DNA of 64,000 nt, taken from assembly GCF_963678635.1 (NCBI RefSeq), contig NC_087070.1, positions 14,325,840 through 14,389,839 on the forward strand. The letters are read 5' to 3'. Made by a program: the position numbers and the translations under genes. Numbering within the stretch: the stretch's first letter is position 1; every line of letters begins with the position of its first letter. The notes below the pieces were generated by a model. That model was given only the letters and a program-made list of their open reading frames with translations, was not told the origin of the DNA and made no database searches. Origin of the DNA: Symsagittifera roscoffensis (taxonomy: Eukaryota; Xenacoelomorpha; Acoela; Convolutidae). Positions 23,401 through 34,758 of this stretch are shown piece by piece.

Positions 23401-26200
23401 CTGATTTTGTTTTTTTTATTTTCGTAGTGTCGTTCAAATCAGGAGGGAAAGGGCTTCAATATGATATAGCCCTCAACCCAGTCCTATGATTATTTGTGGT
23501 TCCTGATTTTGTTTTAATTTTGTAGTGTCGTTCGAATCAGGAGGGAAAGGGCTTCAATATGATATAGCCCTCAACCCAGTCCTATGATTATTTGTGGTTC
23601 CTGATTTTGTTTTAATTTTGTAGTGTCGTTCGAATCAGGAGGGAAAGGGCTTCAATATGATATAGCCCTCAACCCAGTCCTATGATTATTTATGGTCCCT
23701 GATTTTGATTCAATTTTGTAGTGTCGTTCAAATCAGGAGGGAAAGGGCTTCAATATGATATAGCTCTCAACCCAGTCCTATGATTATTTGTGGTCCCTGA
23801 TTTTGATTTAATTTTGTAGTGTCGTTCAAATCAGGAGGGAAAGGGCTTCAATATGATATAGCCCTCAACCCAGTCCTATGATTACCTGTGGTTCCTGATT
23901 TTGTTTTAATTTTGTAGTGTCGTTCAAATCAGGAGGGAAAGGGCTTCAATATAATATAGCCCTCAACCCAGTCCTATGAAAATTTGTGGTCCCTGATTTT
24001 GTTTTTTTTTATTTTCGTAGTGTCGTTCGAATCAGGAGGGAAAGGGCTTCAATATGATATAGCCCTCAACCCAGTCCTATGATTATTTATGGTGCCTGAT
24101 TTTGATTTAATTTTGTAGTGTCGTTCAAATCAGGAGGGAAAAGGGCTTCAATATGATATAGCCCTCAACCCAGTCCTATGATTATTTGTGGTCCCTGATT
24201 TTTTTTTTTCGTAGTGTCGTTCGAATCAGGAGGGAAAGGGCTTCAATATGATATAGCCCTCAACCCATTCCTATGATTATTTATGGTGCCTGATTTTGAT
24301 TTAATTTTGTAGTGTCGTTCAAATCAGGAGGGAAAGGGCTTCAATATGATAAAGCCCTCAACCCAGTCCTATGATTATTTGTGGTTCCTACTTTTGTTTT
24401 AATTTTGTAGTGTCGTTCAAATCAGGAGGGAAAGGGCTTCAATATGATATAGCCCTCAACCCAGTCCTATGATTATTTGTGGTTCCTGATTTTGTTTTAA
24501 TTTTGTAGTGTCGTTCAAATCAGGAGGAAAAGGGCTTCAATATGATATAGCCCTCAACCCAGTCCTATGATTATTTTTGGTTCCTGATTTTGTTTCAAAT
24601 TTGTGGTGTCGTTCAAATCAGGAGGGAAAGGGCTTCAATATGATATAGCTCTCAACCCAGTCCTATGATTATTTATGGTCCCTGATTTTGATTTAATTTT
24701 GTAGTGTCGTTCAAATCAGGAGGGAAAGGGCTTCAATATGATATAGCCCTCAACCCAGTCCTATGATTATTTGTGGTCCCTGATTTTGTTTTTTTTATTT
24801 TCGTAGTGTCGTTCAAATCAGGAGGGAAAGGGCTTCAATATGATATAGCCCTCAACCCAGTCCTATGATTATTTGTGGTTCCTGATTTTGTTTTAATTTT
24901 GTAGTGTCGTTCGAATCAGGAGGGAAAGGGCTTCAATATGATATAGCCCTCAACCCAGTCCTATGATTATTTGTGGTTCCTGATTTTGTTTTAATTTTGT
25001 AGTGTCGTTCGAATCAGGAGGGAAAGGGCTTCAATATGATATAGCCCTCAACCCAGTCCTATGATTATTTATGGTCCCTGATTTTGATTCAATTTTGTAG
25101 TGTCGTTCAAATCAGGAGGGAAAGGGCTTCAATATGATATAGCTCTCAACCCAGTCCTATGATTATTTGTGGTCCCTGATTTTGATTTAATTTTGTAGTG
25201 TCGTTCAAATCAGGAGGGAAAGGGCTTCAATATGATATAGCCCTCAACCCAGTCCTATGATTACCTGTGGTTCCTGATTTTGTTTTAATTTTGTAGTGTC
25301 GTTCAAATCAGGAGGGAAAGGGCTTCAATATAATATAGCCCTCAACCCAGTCCTATGAAAATTTGTGGTCCCTGATTTTGTTTTTTTTTATTTTCGTAGT
25401 GTCGTTCGAATCAGGAGGGAAAGGGCTTCAATATGATATAGCCCTCAACCCAGTCCTATGATTATTTATGGTGCCTGATTTTGATTTAATTTTGTAGTGT
25501 CGTTCAAATCAGGAGGGAAAAGGGCTTCAATATGATATAGCCCTCAACCCAGTCCTATGATTATTTGTGGTCCCTGATTTTTTTTTTCGTAGTGTCGTTC
25601 GAATCAGGAGGGAAAGGGCTTCAATATGATATAGCCCTCAACCCATTCCTATGATTATTTATGGTGCCTGATTTTGATTTAATTTTGTAGTGTCGTTCAA
25701 ATCAGGAGGGAAAGGGCTTCAATATGATAAAGCCCTCAACCCAGTCCTATGATTATTTGTGGTTCCTACTTTTGTTTTAATTTTGTAGTGTCGTTCAAAT
25801 CAGGAGGGAAAGGGCTTCAATATGATATAGCCCTCAACCCAGTCCTATGATTATTTGTGGTTCCTGATTTTGTTTTAATTTTGTAGTGTCGTTCAAATCA
25901 GGAGGAAAAGGGCTTCAATATGATATAGCCCTCAACCCAGTCCTATGATTATTTTTGGTTCCTGATTTTGTTTCAAATTTGTGGTGTCGTTCAAATCAGG
26001 AGGGAAAGGGCTTCAATATGATATAGCTCTCAACCCAGTCCTATGATTATTTATGGTCCCTGATTTTGATTTAATTTTGTAGTGTCGTTCAAATCAGGAG
26101 GGAAAGGGCTTCAATATGATATAGCCCTCAACCCAGTCCTATGATTATTTGTGGTTCCTGATTTTGTTTTAATTTTGTAGTGTCGCTCAAATCAGGAGGG
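23400..26200 (+). repeat. Higher-order repeat domain, 14-monomer (about 1.38-kb) unit, two copies
   Basis: Rare variants recur about 1,379 bp apart: GATTACCTGTGG (ACCTG at 23884 and 25263), CTATGAAAATTTGTGG (near 23975 and 25353) and the shortened T-run before CGTAGTGTCG (near 24195 and 25575). CAACCCATTCC also repeats (near 24262 and 25640). This defines a 14-mer present twice. Confidence 0.82.
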
Positions 26201-29200
26201 AAAGGGCTTCAATATGATATAGCCCTCAACCCAGTCCTATGATTATTTGTGGTCCCTGATTTTGTTTTTTTTTATTTTCGTAGTGTCGTTCGAATCAGGA
26301 GGGAAAGGGCTTCAATATGATATAGCCCTCAACCCAGTCCTATGATTATTTATGGTGCCTGATTTTGATTTAATTTTGTAGTGTCGTTCAAATCAGGAGG
26401 GAAAGGGCTTCAATATGATATAGGCCTCAACCCAGTCCTATGATTATTTGTGGTCCCTGATTTTGTTTTTTTTTTATTTTCGTAGTGTCGTTCGAATCAG
26501 GAGAGAAAGGGCTTCAATATGATATAGCCCTCAACCCAGTCCTATGATTATTTATGGTGCCTGATTTTGATTTAATTTTGTAGTGTCGTTCAAATCAGGA
26601 GGGAAAGGATTTCAATATGATATGGCCCTCAACCCAGTCCTATGATTATTTGTGGTTCCTGCTTTTGTTTTAATTTTGTGTCGTTCAAATCAGGAGGGAA
26701 AGGGCTTCAAAAAGATATAGCCCTCAACCCAGTTCTATGATTATTTGTTGTTCCTAGTTTTGTTTTAACTTTGTAGTGTCGTTCAAATCAGGAGGGAAAG
26801 GGCTTCAATATGATATAGCCCTCAACCCAGTCCTATGATTATTTGTGGTTCCTGATTTTGTTTTAATTTTGTAGTGTCGTTCAAATCAGGAGGGAAAAGG
26901 CTTCAATATGATATAGCCCTCAACCCAGTCCTATGATTATTTGTGATTCCTGATTTTGTTTTAATTTTGTAGTGTCGTTCAAATCAGGAGGGAAAGGGCT
27001 TCAACATGATATAGCCCTCAACCCAGTCCTATGATTATTTTTGGTTCCTGATTTTGTTTTAAATTTGTGGTGTCGTTCAAATCAGGAGGGAAAGGGCTTC
27101 AATATGATATAGCTCTCAACCCAGTCCTATGATTATTTGTGGTTCCTGCTTTTGTTTTAATTTTGTGTCGTTCAAATCAGGAGGGAAAGGGCTTCAAAAA
27201 GATATAGCCCTCAACCCAGTTCTATGATTATTTGTTGTTCCTAGTTTTGTTTTAACTTTGTAGTGTCGTTCAAATCAGGTGGGAAAGGGCTTCAATATGA
27301 TATGGCCCTCAACCCAGTCCAATGATTATTTGTGGTTCCTGCTTTTGTTTTAATTTTGTAGTGTCGTTCAAATCAGGAGGGAAAGGGCTTCAATATGATA
27401 TAGCCCTCAACCCAGTCCTATGATTATTTGTGATTCCTGATTTTGTTTTAATTTTGTAGTGTCGTTCAAATCAGGAGGGAAAGGGCTTCAATATGATATA
27501 GCCCTCAACCCAGTCCTATGATTATTTGTGATTCCTGATTTTGTTTTAATTTTGTAGTGTCGTTCAAATCAGGAGGGAAAGGGCTTCAATATGATATGGC
27601 CCTCAACCCAGTCCTATGATTATTTGTGGTTCCTGCTTTTGTTTTAATTTTGTAGTGTCGTTCAAATCAGGAGGGAAAGGGCTTCAATATGATATAGCCC
27701 TCAACCCAGTCCTATGATTATTTGTGATTCCTGATTTTGTTTTAGTTTTGTAGTGTCGTTCAAATCAGGAGGGAAAGGGCTTCAATATGATATAGCCCTC
27801 AATCCAGTTCTATGATTATTTGTTGTTCCTAGTTTTGTTTTAACTTTGTAGTGTCGTTCAAATCAGGAGGGAAAGGGCTTCAATATGATATAGCCCTCAA
27901 CCCAGTCCTATGATTATTTGTGGTTCCTGATTTTGTTTTAATTTTGTAGTGTCGTTCAAATCAGGAGGGAAAGGGCTTCAATATGATATAGCCCTCAACC
28001 CAGTCCTATGATTATTTGTGATTCCTGATTTTGTTTTAATTTTGTAGTGTCGTTCAAATCAGGAGGGAAAGGGCTTCAATATGATATAGCCCTCAACCCA
28101 GTCCTATGATTATTTTTGGTTCCTGATTTTGTTTTAATTTTTTAGTGTCGTTCAAATCAGGAGGGAAAGGATTTCAATATGATATGGCCCTCAACCCAGT
28201 CCTATGATTATTTGTGGTTCCTGCTTTTGTTTTAATTTTGTGTCGTTCAAATCAGGAGGGAAAGGGCTACAAAAAGATATAGCCCTCAACCCAGTTCTAT
28301 GATTATTTGTTGTTCCTAGTTTTGTTTTAACTTTGTAGTGTCGTTCAAATCAGGAGGGAAAGGGCTTCAATATGATATAGCCCTCAACCCAGTCCTATGA
28401 TTATTTGTGGTTCCTGATTTTGTTTTAATTTTGTAGTGTCGTTCAAATCAGGAGGGAAAGGGCTTCAATATGATATAGCCCTCAACCCAGTCCTATGATT
28501 ATTTGTGATTCCTGATTTTGTTTTAATTTTGTAGTGTCGTTCAAATCAGGAGGGAAAGGGCTTCAATATGATATAGCCCTCAACCCAGTCCTATGATTAT
28601 TTTTGGTTCCTGATTTTGTTTTAAATTTGTGGTGTCGTTCAAATCAGGAGGGAAAGGGCTTCAATATGATATAGCTCTCAACCCAGTCCTATGATTATTT
28701 GTGGTCCCTGTTTTTGATTTAATTTTGTAGTGTCGTTCAAATCAGGAGGGAAAGGGCTTCAATATGATATAGCCCTCAACCCAGTCCTATGATTATTTGT
28801 GGTTCCTGATTTTGTTTTAATTTTGTAGTGTCGTTCAAATCAGGAGGGAAAGGGCTTCAATATGATATAGCCCTCAAGCCAGTCCTATGATTATTTGTGG
28901 TCCCTGATTTTGTTTTTTTTTATTTTCGTAGTGTTGTTCGAATCAGGAGGGAAAGGGCTTCAATATAATATAGCCCTCAACCCAGTCCTATGATTATTTA
29001 TGGTGCCTAATTTTGATTTAATTTTGTAGTGTCGTTCAAATCAGGAGGGAAAGGGCTTCAATGTGATATAGGCCTCAACCCAGTCCTATGATTATTTGTG
29101 GTCCCTGATTTTGTTTTTTTTTATTTTCGTAGTGTCGTTCGAATCAGGAGGGAAAGGGCTTCAATATGATATAGCCCTCAACCCAGTCCTATGATTATTT

Positions 29201-29900
29201 ATGGTGCCTGATTTTGATTTAATTTTGTAGTGTCGTTCAAATCAGGAGGGAAAGGGCTTCAATATGATATAGCCCTCAACCCAGTCCAATGATTATTTGT
29301 GGTTCCTGCTTTTGTTTTAAGTTTGTAGTGTCGTTCAAATCAGGAGGGAAAGGGCTTCAAAAAGATATAGCCCTCAATCCAGTCCTATGATTATTTGTTG
29401 TTCCTAGTTTTGTTTTAACTTTGTAGTGTCGTTCAAATCAGGAGGGAAAGGGCTTCAATATGATATAGCCCTCAACCCAGTCCTATGATTATTTGTGGCT
29501 CCTGATATTGTTTTAATTTTGTAGTGTCGTTCGAATCAGGAGGGAAAGGGCTTTAATATGATATAGCCGTCAACCCAGTCCTATGATTAATTTTGGTTCC
29601 TGATTTTGTTTTAATTTTGTGGTGTCGTTCAAATCAGGAGGGAAAGGGCCTCAATATGATATAGCTCTCAAACCAAGTCCTATGATTATTTGTGGTCCTG
29701 ATTTTGATTTAATTTTGTAGTGTCGTTCAAATCAGGAGGGAAAGGGCTTCAATATGATATAGCCCTCAACCCAGTCCTTTGAATATTTGTGGTTCCTGAG
29801 TTTGTTTTAGTTTTGTAGTGTCGTTCAAATCAGGAGGGAAAGGGCTTCAATATGATATAGCCGTCAACCCAGTCCTATGATTATTTGTGGTTCCTGATTT
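26200..29900 (+). repeat. Satellite domain rich in CTTCAAAAAGATATAG monomers
   Basis: A monomer subtype with CTTCAAAAAGATATAG in place of CTTCAATATGATATAG, often preceded by a shortened spacer lacking GTAG, occurs near 26706, 27191 and 29356; a CTACAAAAAG version is near 28267. Monomers with CCTGCTTTTG and CCTAGTTTTG spacers are concentrated here. No single long period is as clear as in the flanking domains. Confidence 0.65.
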
Positions 29901-32480
29901 TGTTTTAATTTTGTAGTGTCATTCGAATCAGGAGGGAAAGGGCTTTAATATGATATAGCCGTCAACCCAGTCCTATGATTATTTTTGGTTCTTGACTTTG
30001 TTTCAAATTTGTGGTGTCGTTCAAATCAGGAGGGAAAGGGCTTCAATATGATATAGCCCTCAACCCAGTCCTATGATTTTTTGTGGCTCCTGATATTGTT
30101 TTAGTTTTGTAGTGTCGTTCGAATCAGGAGGGAAAGGGCTTTAATATGATATAGCCGTCAACCCAGTCCTATGATTAATTTTGGTTCCTGATTTTATTTT
30201 AAATTTGTGGTGTCGTTTAAATCAGGAGGGAAAGGGCTTCAATATGATATATCTCTCAACCCAGTCCTATGATTATTTGTGGTCCCTGATTTTGATTTAA
30301 TTTTTTCGTGTCGTTCGAATCAGGAGTGAAAGGGCTTTAATATGATATAGCCGTCAACCCAGTCCTATGATTATTTTTGGTTCCTGATTTTGTTTTAATT
30401 TTGTGGTGTCGTTCAAATCAGGAGGGAAAGGGCCTCAATATGATATAGCTCTCAACCCAGTCCTATGATTATTTGTGGCCCTGATTTTGATTTAATTTTG
30501 TAGTGTCGTTCAAATCAGGAGGGAAAGGGCTTCAATATGATATAGCCCTCAACCCAGTCCTTTGAATATTTGTGGTTCCTGAGTTTGTTTTAGTTTTGTA
30601 GTGTCGTTCAAATCAGGAGGGAAAGGGCATCAATATGATATAGCCCTCAACCCAGTCCTATAATTATTTGTGGTTCCTGATTTTGTTTTAATTTTGTAGT
30701 GTCGTTCGAATCAGGAGGGAAAGGGCTTTAATATGATATAGCCGTCAACCCAGTCCTATGATTATTTTTGGTTCCTGATTTTGTTTCAAATTTGTGGTGT
30801 CGTTCAAATCAGGAGGGAAAGGGCTTCAATATGATATAGCTCTCAACCCAGTCCTATGATTATTTGTGGTCCCTGATTTTGATTTAATTTTGTAGTGTCG
30901 TTCAAATCAGGAGGGAAAGGGCTTCAATATGATATAGCCCTCAACCCAGTCCTAGGATTATTTGTGGTTCCTGATTTTGTTTTAATTTTGTAGTGTCGTT
31001 CAAATCAGGAGGGAAAGGGTTTCAATATGATATAGCCCTCAACCCAGTCCTTTGATTATTTGTGGTCCCTGATTTTATTTTTTTTTTATTTTCGTAGTGT
31101 CGTTCGAATCAGGAGGGAAAGGGCTTCAATATGATATAGCCCTCAACCCAGTCCTATGATTATTTGTGGTTCCTGCTTTTGTTTTAATTTTGTAGTGTCA
31201 TTCGAATCAGGAGGGAAAGGGCTTTAATATGATATAGCCGTCAACCCAGTCCTATGATTATTTTTGGTTCTTGACTTTGTTTCAAATTTGTGGTGTCGTT
31301 CAAATCAGGAGGGAAAGGGCTTCAATATGATATAGCCCTCAACCCAGTCCTATGATTATTTGTGGCTCCTGATATTGTTTTAGTTTTGTAGTGTCGTTCG
31401 AATCAGGAGGGAAAGGGCTTTAATATGATATAGCCGTCAACCCAGTCCTATGATTAATTTTGGTTCCTGATTTTATTTTAAATTTGTGGTGTCGTTTAAA
31501 TCAGGAGGGAAAGGGCTTCAATATGATATATCTCTCAACCCAGTCCTATGATTATTTGTGGTCCCTGATTTTGATTTAATTTTTTCGTGTCGTTCGAATC
31601 AGGAGTGAAAGGGCTTTAATATGATATAGCCGTCAACCCAGTCCTATGATTATTTTTGGTTCCTGATTTTGTTTTAATTTTGTGGTGTCGTTCAAATCAG
31701 GAGGGAAAGGGCCTCAATATGATATAGCTCTCAACCCAGTCCTATGATTATTTGTGGCCCTGATTTTGATTTAATTTTGTAGTGTCGTTCAAATCAGGAG
31801 GGAAAGGGCTTCAATATGATATAGCCCTCAACCCAGTCCTTTGAATATTTGTGGTTCCTGAGTTTGTTTTAGTTTTGTAGTGTCGTTCAAATCAGGAGGG
31901 AAAGGGCATCAATATGATATAGCCCTCAACCCAGTCCTATGATTATTTGTGGTTCCTGATTTTGTTTTAATTTTGTAGTGTCGTTCGAATCAGGAGGGAA
32001 AGGGCTTTAATATGATATAGCCGTCAACCCAGTCCTATGATTATTTTTGGTTCCTGATTTTGTTTCAAATTTGTGGTGTCGTTCAAATCAGGAGGGAAAG
32101 GGCTTCAATATGATATAGCTCTCAACCCAGTCCTATGATTATTTGTGGTCCCTGATTTTGATTTAATTTTGTAGTGTCGTTCAAATCAGGAGGGAAAGGG
32201 CTTCAATATGATATAGCCCTCAACCCAGTCCTAGGATTATTTGTGGTTCCTGATTTTGTTTTAATTTTGTAGTGTCGTTCAAATCAGGAGGGAAAGGGCT
32301 TCAATATGATATAGCCCTCAACCCAGTCCTTTGATTATTTGTGGTCCCTGATTTTGTTTTTTTTTTATTTTCGTAGTGTCGTTCGAATCAGGAGGGAAAG
32401 GGCTTCAATATGATATAGCCCTCAACCCAGTCCTATGATTATTTGTGGTTCCTGCTTTTGTTTTAATTTTGTAGTGTCGT
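29900..32480 (+). repeat. Higher-order repeat domain, 13-monomer (about 1.28-kb) unit, two copies
   Basis: ATTTTTTCGTGTCG (near 30301 and 31580) and CAGTCCTAGGATTA (CCTAGG at 30951 and 32230) recur 1,279 bp apart. So do the frameshifted GTGGCCCTGATT spacer (near 30476 and 31755) and GGGCATCAATATG (near 30626 and 31905). This defines a 13-mer present twice at the right end of the array. Confidence 0.82.
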
Positions 32481-32757
32481 TCAAATCAGGAGGGAAAGGG
32501 CTTCAAAAAAATATAGCCCTCAACCCAGTCCTATGATTATTTGTTGTTCCTAATTTTGTTTTAACTTTGTAGTGTCGTTCAAATCAGGAGGGAAAGGGCT
32601 TTAATATGATATAGCCCTCAACCCAGTCCTATGATTATTTTTGGTTCCTGATTTTGTTTTAATTTTGTAGTGTCGTTCAAATCAGGAGGGAAAGGGCTTT
32701 AATATGATATAGCCCTCAACACAGTCCTATGATTATTTGTGGTTCCTGATTTTGTTT

Positions 32758-33846
32758 GGAAAACAAAAAAAAATATTGAAACACGAATACAAAGTTCCTC
32801 TCCATTTTCAATGATCGGCACAAAATAGACAGTTATTTATGATTGATTGAAGTGAAACGATAGGCTCCCGCAACACTGAATACTTCAAACATTAAAACAT
32901 TAGTCAACTAATGGTTATAAAACAAATATCAAGAGTTAGGAGTCCGGAAAAATGTTCTCACTATTTTAAAAATTAAAGTCTGGTTCAGATTTAAAGTTGG
33001 TCTATCTTGAATCAAAACCAGCATGCTTTCCGATCTCAATTGGAGTGTTTTCCCATCTTTTAAAATTTCGTGTCGCGCTGACGTGTTAAATCCCCGGCAC
33101 ATGCAGTTCAAGTACAAAGTGATATGTTTCTTATCTATTAGCAAGTTATTTGGAGCAACTAAATTGTCTCATGTCACTTTGGAATGCTTAAAATAGCCAC
33201 ACCAATTTTTAATCACAAATTGGTTAGTTTCGTACTTATCGACCCCTTATTTTTTCAAAAAAACGGTTGATTAAAAAGGAAAATGGGTCCGCAAACAATA
33301 AGGCCCAAGAAAGAAACGATTAGAAGTGGGCTCACCCATCTATTTCATTTGATGATGCTTGGGGTCTGTACTGTTTTTGCTGTGTTTTTATCTACAATCT
33401 GTAGTCAGAGACCATGATGATAAGACTAGATTGCTACTCCATATAGTAATTTTTGATAGAATACACCGTTTTTTCTAACATACTATCTATTTTCGGCTGG
33501 GTAGGTTCGTGCAACTACTCGGTCTATTACCTCTCCTATTATTTATCTTATTTTATCCTTCTCATTTGCCCCTACAAAATACTGCTAAAACGATTAGTTG
33601 TTGAAATAGCTTCTAACGTGCTTCTAATTCTTCCAAAAGCGGTCTGGCTGCAAACAGTCAGTTTTACAGAAGTATTAAAAAAGAAGTTAGTTATGGAATA
33701 CGACTGAATAATAATAAATACTTCGCAATCATGTTCAAAAATATGTAAAGCGAGAACTATGATATAAAGAAAACTACGAAGGGTTTGCTCCCATCGGGGG
33801 CTCACTAAAAATTTTAAAAGTTTAAATTGTTTTTGTTTACCGTTGC
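32758..33846. other. Unannotated DNA right of the satellite
   Basis: The satellite ends abruptly and ordinary AT-rich sequence follows. Several short open frames exist on both strands (up to 108 codons on the minus strand at 33572-33898), but none shows a motif I recognise, and the longest overlaps a dispersed repeat. Confidence 0.4.
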
Positions 33847-33943
33847 GATAAGCAAGGGTAATGGAATCAGATACTAAACTTTTCCCCGTAAATAACATTG
33901 TTCACAGCACTCATCTCTAGTGGACTTCTGGACTCCTCTCTAA
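33847..33943. repeat. Dispersed repeat fragment, copy 2
   Basis: This is the partner of the segment at 8771-8875, same orientation, sharing GATAAGCAAGGGT and CCCGTAAAYAAC. Similarity fades on both sides. Confidence 0.62.
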
Positions 33944-33991
33944 GGGTACCTTGTTTCATATTTAATTCAAATTCATAGCGTTTTCTACCCA

Positions 33992-34059
33992 CTTAGCCTG
34001 GAGGTAACGGTTACGCCTGTGACGGCAAATGTCCTGGGGTCGAATCTGACCAGTACCTG
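33992..34059 (+). pseudogene. Third tRNA-like relic
   Basis: TTAGCCTGGAGGTAACGGTT resembles a D-arm and box A, and CTGGGGTCGAATCTGACCAG resembles a T-arm with a box-B-like GGTCGAATC. The anticodon arm is GC-rich (CGCCTGTGACGGC) and could pair, but the acceptor ends do not pair well. It is probably a pseudo-tRNA or the head of a short interspersed element. Confidence 0.42.
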
Positions 34060-34758
34060 TTTATTTTGTCAAATAACAAAAATTATGATGTTCCTAATAA
34101 AATAGTCGGCTAATTATTTGTCTGCATTTTGTTTGTCAGTTTAGTTGCCACATCTTGGAATCGTTATTTTTTTTGCTGCGAGCCTTTTTCTTAATGTTGC
34201 TCTGCTGTTTCATTTACTCCTGCAACTTGTAGTTTTACCTACTTTGAATTCATATAATTTTTTCGCTTGAGCACTTTTCTCGGCCCGATTTATTTTTGAG
34301 TCGTTTGAAGAATAAAAAGGTTTAATCTAAAAATTTTGATTGATGACTTAAAAACAACTAATAAAAACAACTTTTTTCTGCGCATTGTGTGTCTGCTCAA
34401 GGATTGTCAGCTTTGTAAGTTTTTTTTCGATGCTTCGTTTACATTCAATTGTTTCACTTTGTGGCATTTTTTCAAGAGAGAATTTTTTATTTAAGACAAA
34501 TGTAGGAAAATTTTTAGTAGATCTTTTTTTCGATGTGTGAACAAAAAGTACAGTTTTTTTTATCTCTTTTTCTGTCGGTTAGTGTGTCATGCTAGGTTTG
34601 TGTTGTATTCCAAGTAAACCGAAGTTTCGCTTCGTCTGTGTTTATAAAATTTCAAAATTTAAAAGGTGCATGTAATTAATTTTCAAGATTTCGGATGTTT
34701 TTGCAATTTTATAGCTTTTGAGAAAAACAGTTTTTCGAGTTTTTGTTTTCGATTTGTC
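34060..34758. other. Unannotated T-rich DNA
   Basis: The stretch has long T runs and a CGAAGTTTCGCTTCGTCTGT motif near 34619-34638, related to motifs near 9497 and 35170. I see no gene. Confidence 0.35.

Larger units (their letters stand above)
11843..32757 (+). repeat. 98-bp satellite array, about 213 head-to-tail monomers
   Basis: The sequence TGTCGTTC recurs every 98 bp (for example 11950, 12048, 12146) without interruption or inversion for 20.9 kb. The monomer has a conserved part (GTGTCGTTCRAATCAGGAGG, then AAAGGGCTTCAATATGATAT, then AGCCCTCAACCCAGTCCTAT) and a T-rich spacer that varies most (GTTTTAATTTTGTAG, GATTTAATTTTG, GTTTCAAATTTGTGG, T-runs ending ATTTTCG). The first monomer (11861) is 9 bp short and more divergent. 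The last stops inside GATTTTGTTT at about 32757. No reading frame stays open for 60 codons anywhere inside, so it is non-coding as protein. Each monomer has nested inverted repeats and a CENP-B-box-like 17-mer, described in the findings. Monomer count is length divided by period. Confidence 0.97.

Noticed and set aside
11861-32700. Hammerhead ribozyme in the satellite monomer
   Set aside because: I looked for the CTGATGA and GAAA core with a GTC cleavage site in the right order. The monomer has CTGATTTTG and no matching second core, so the motif is absent on the plus strand and I saw none on the minus strand.
11843-32757. CRISPR array
   Set aside because: The repeat period is 98 bp with whole-unit similarity and no unique spacers, in an animal genome. 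It is a satellite.
33572-33898. 108-codon minus-strand frame
   Set aside because: It starts inside the dispersed repeat shared with 8771 and has no recognisable motif; the other copy does not keep the same frame.
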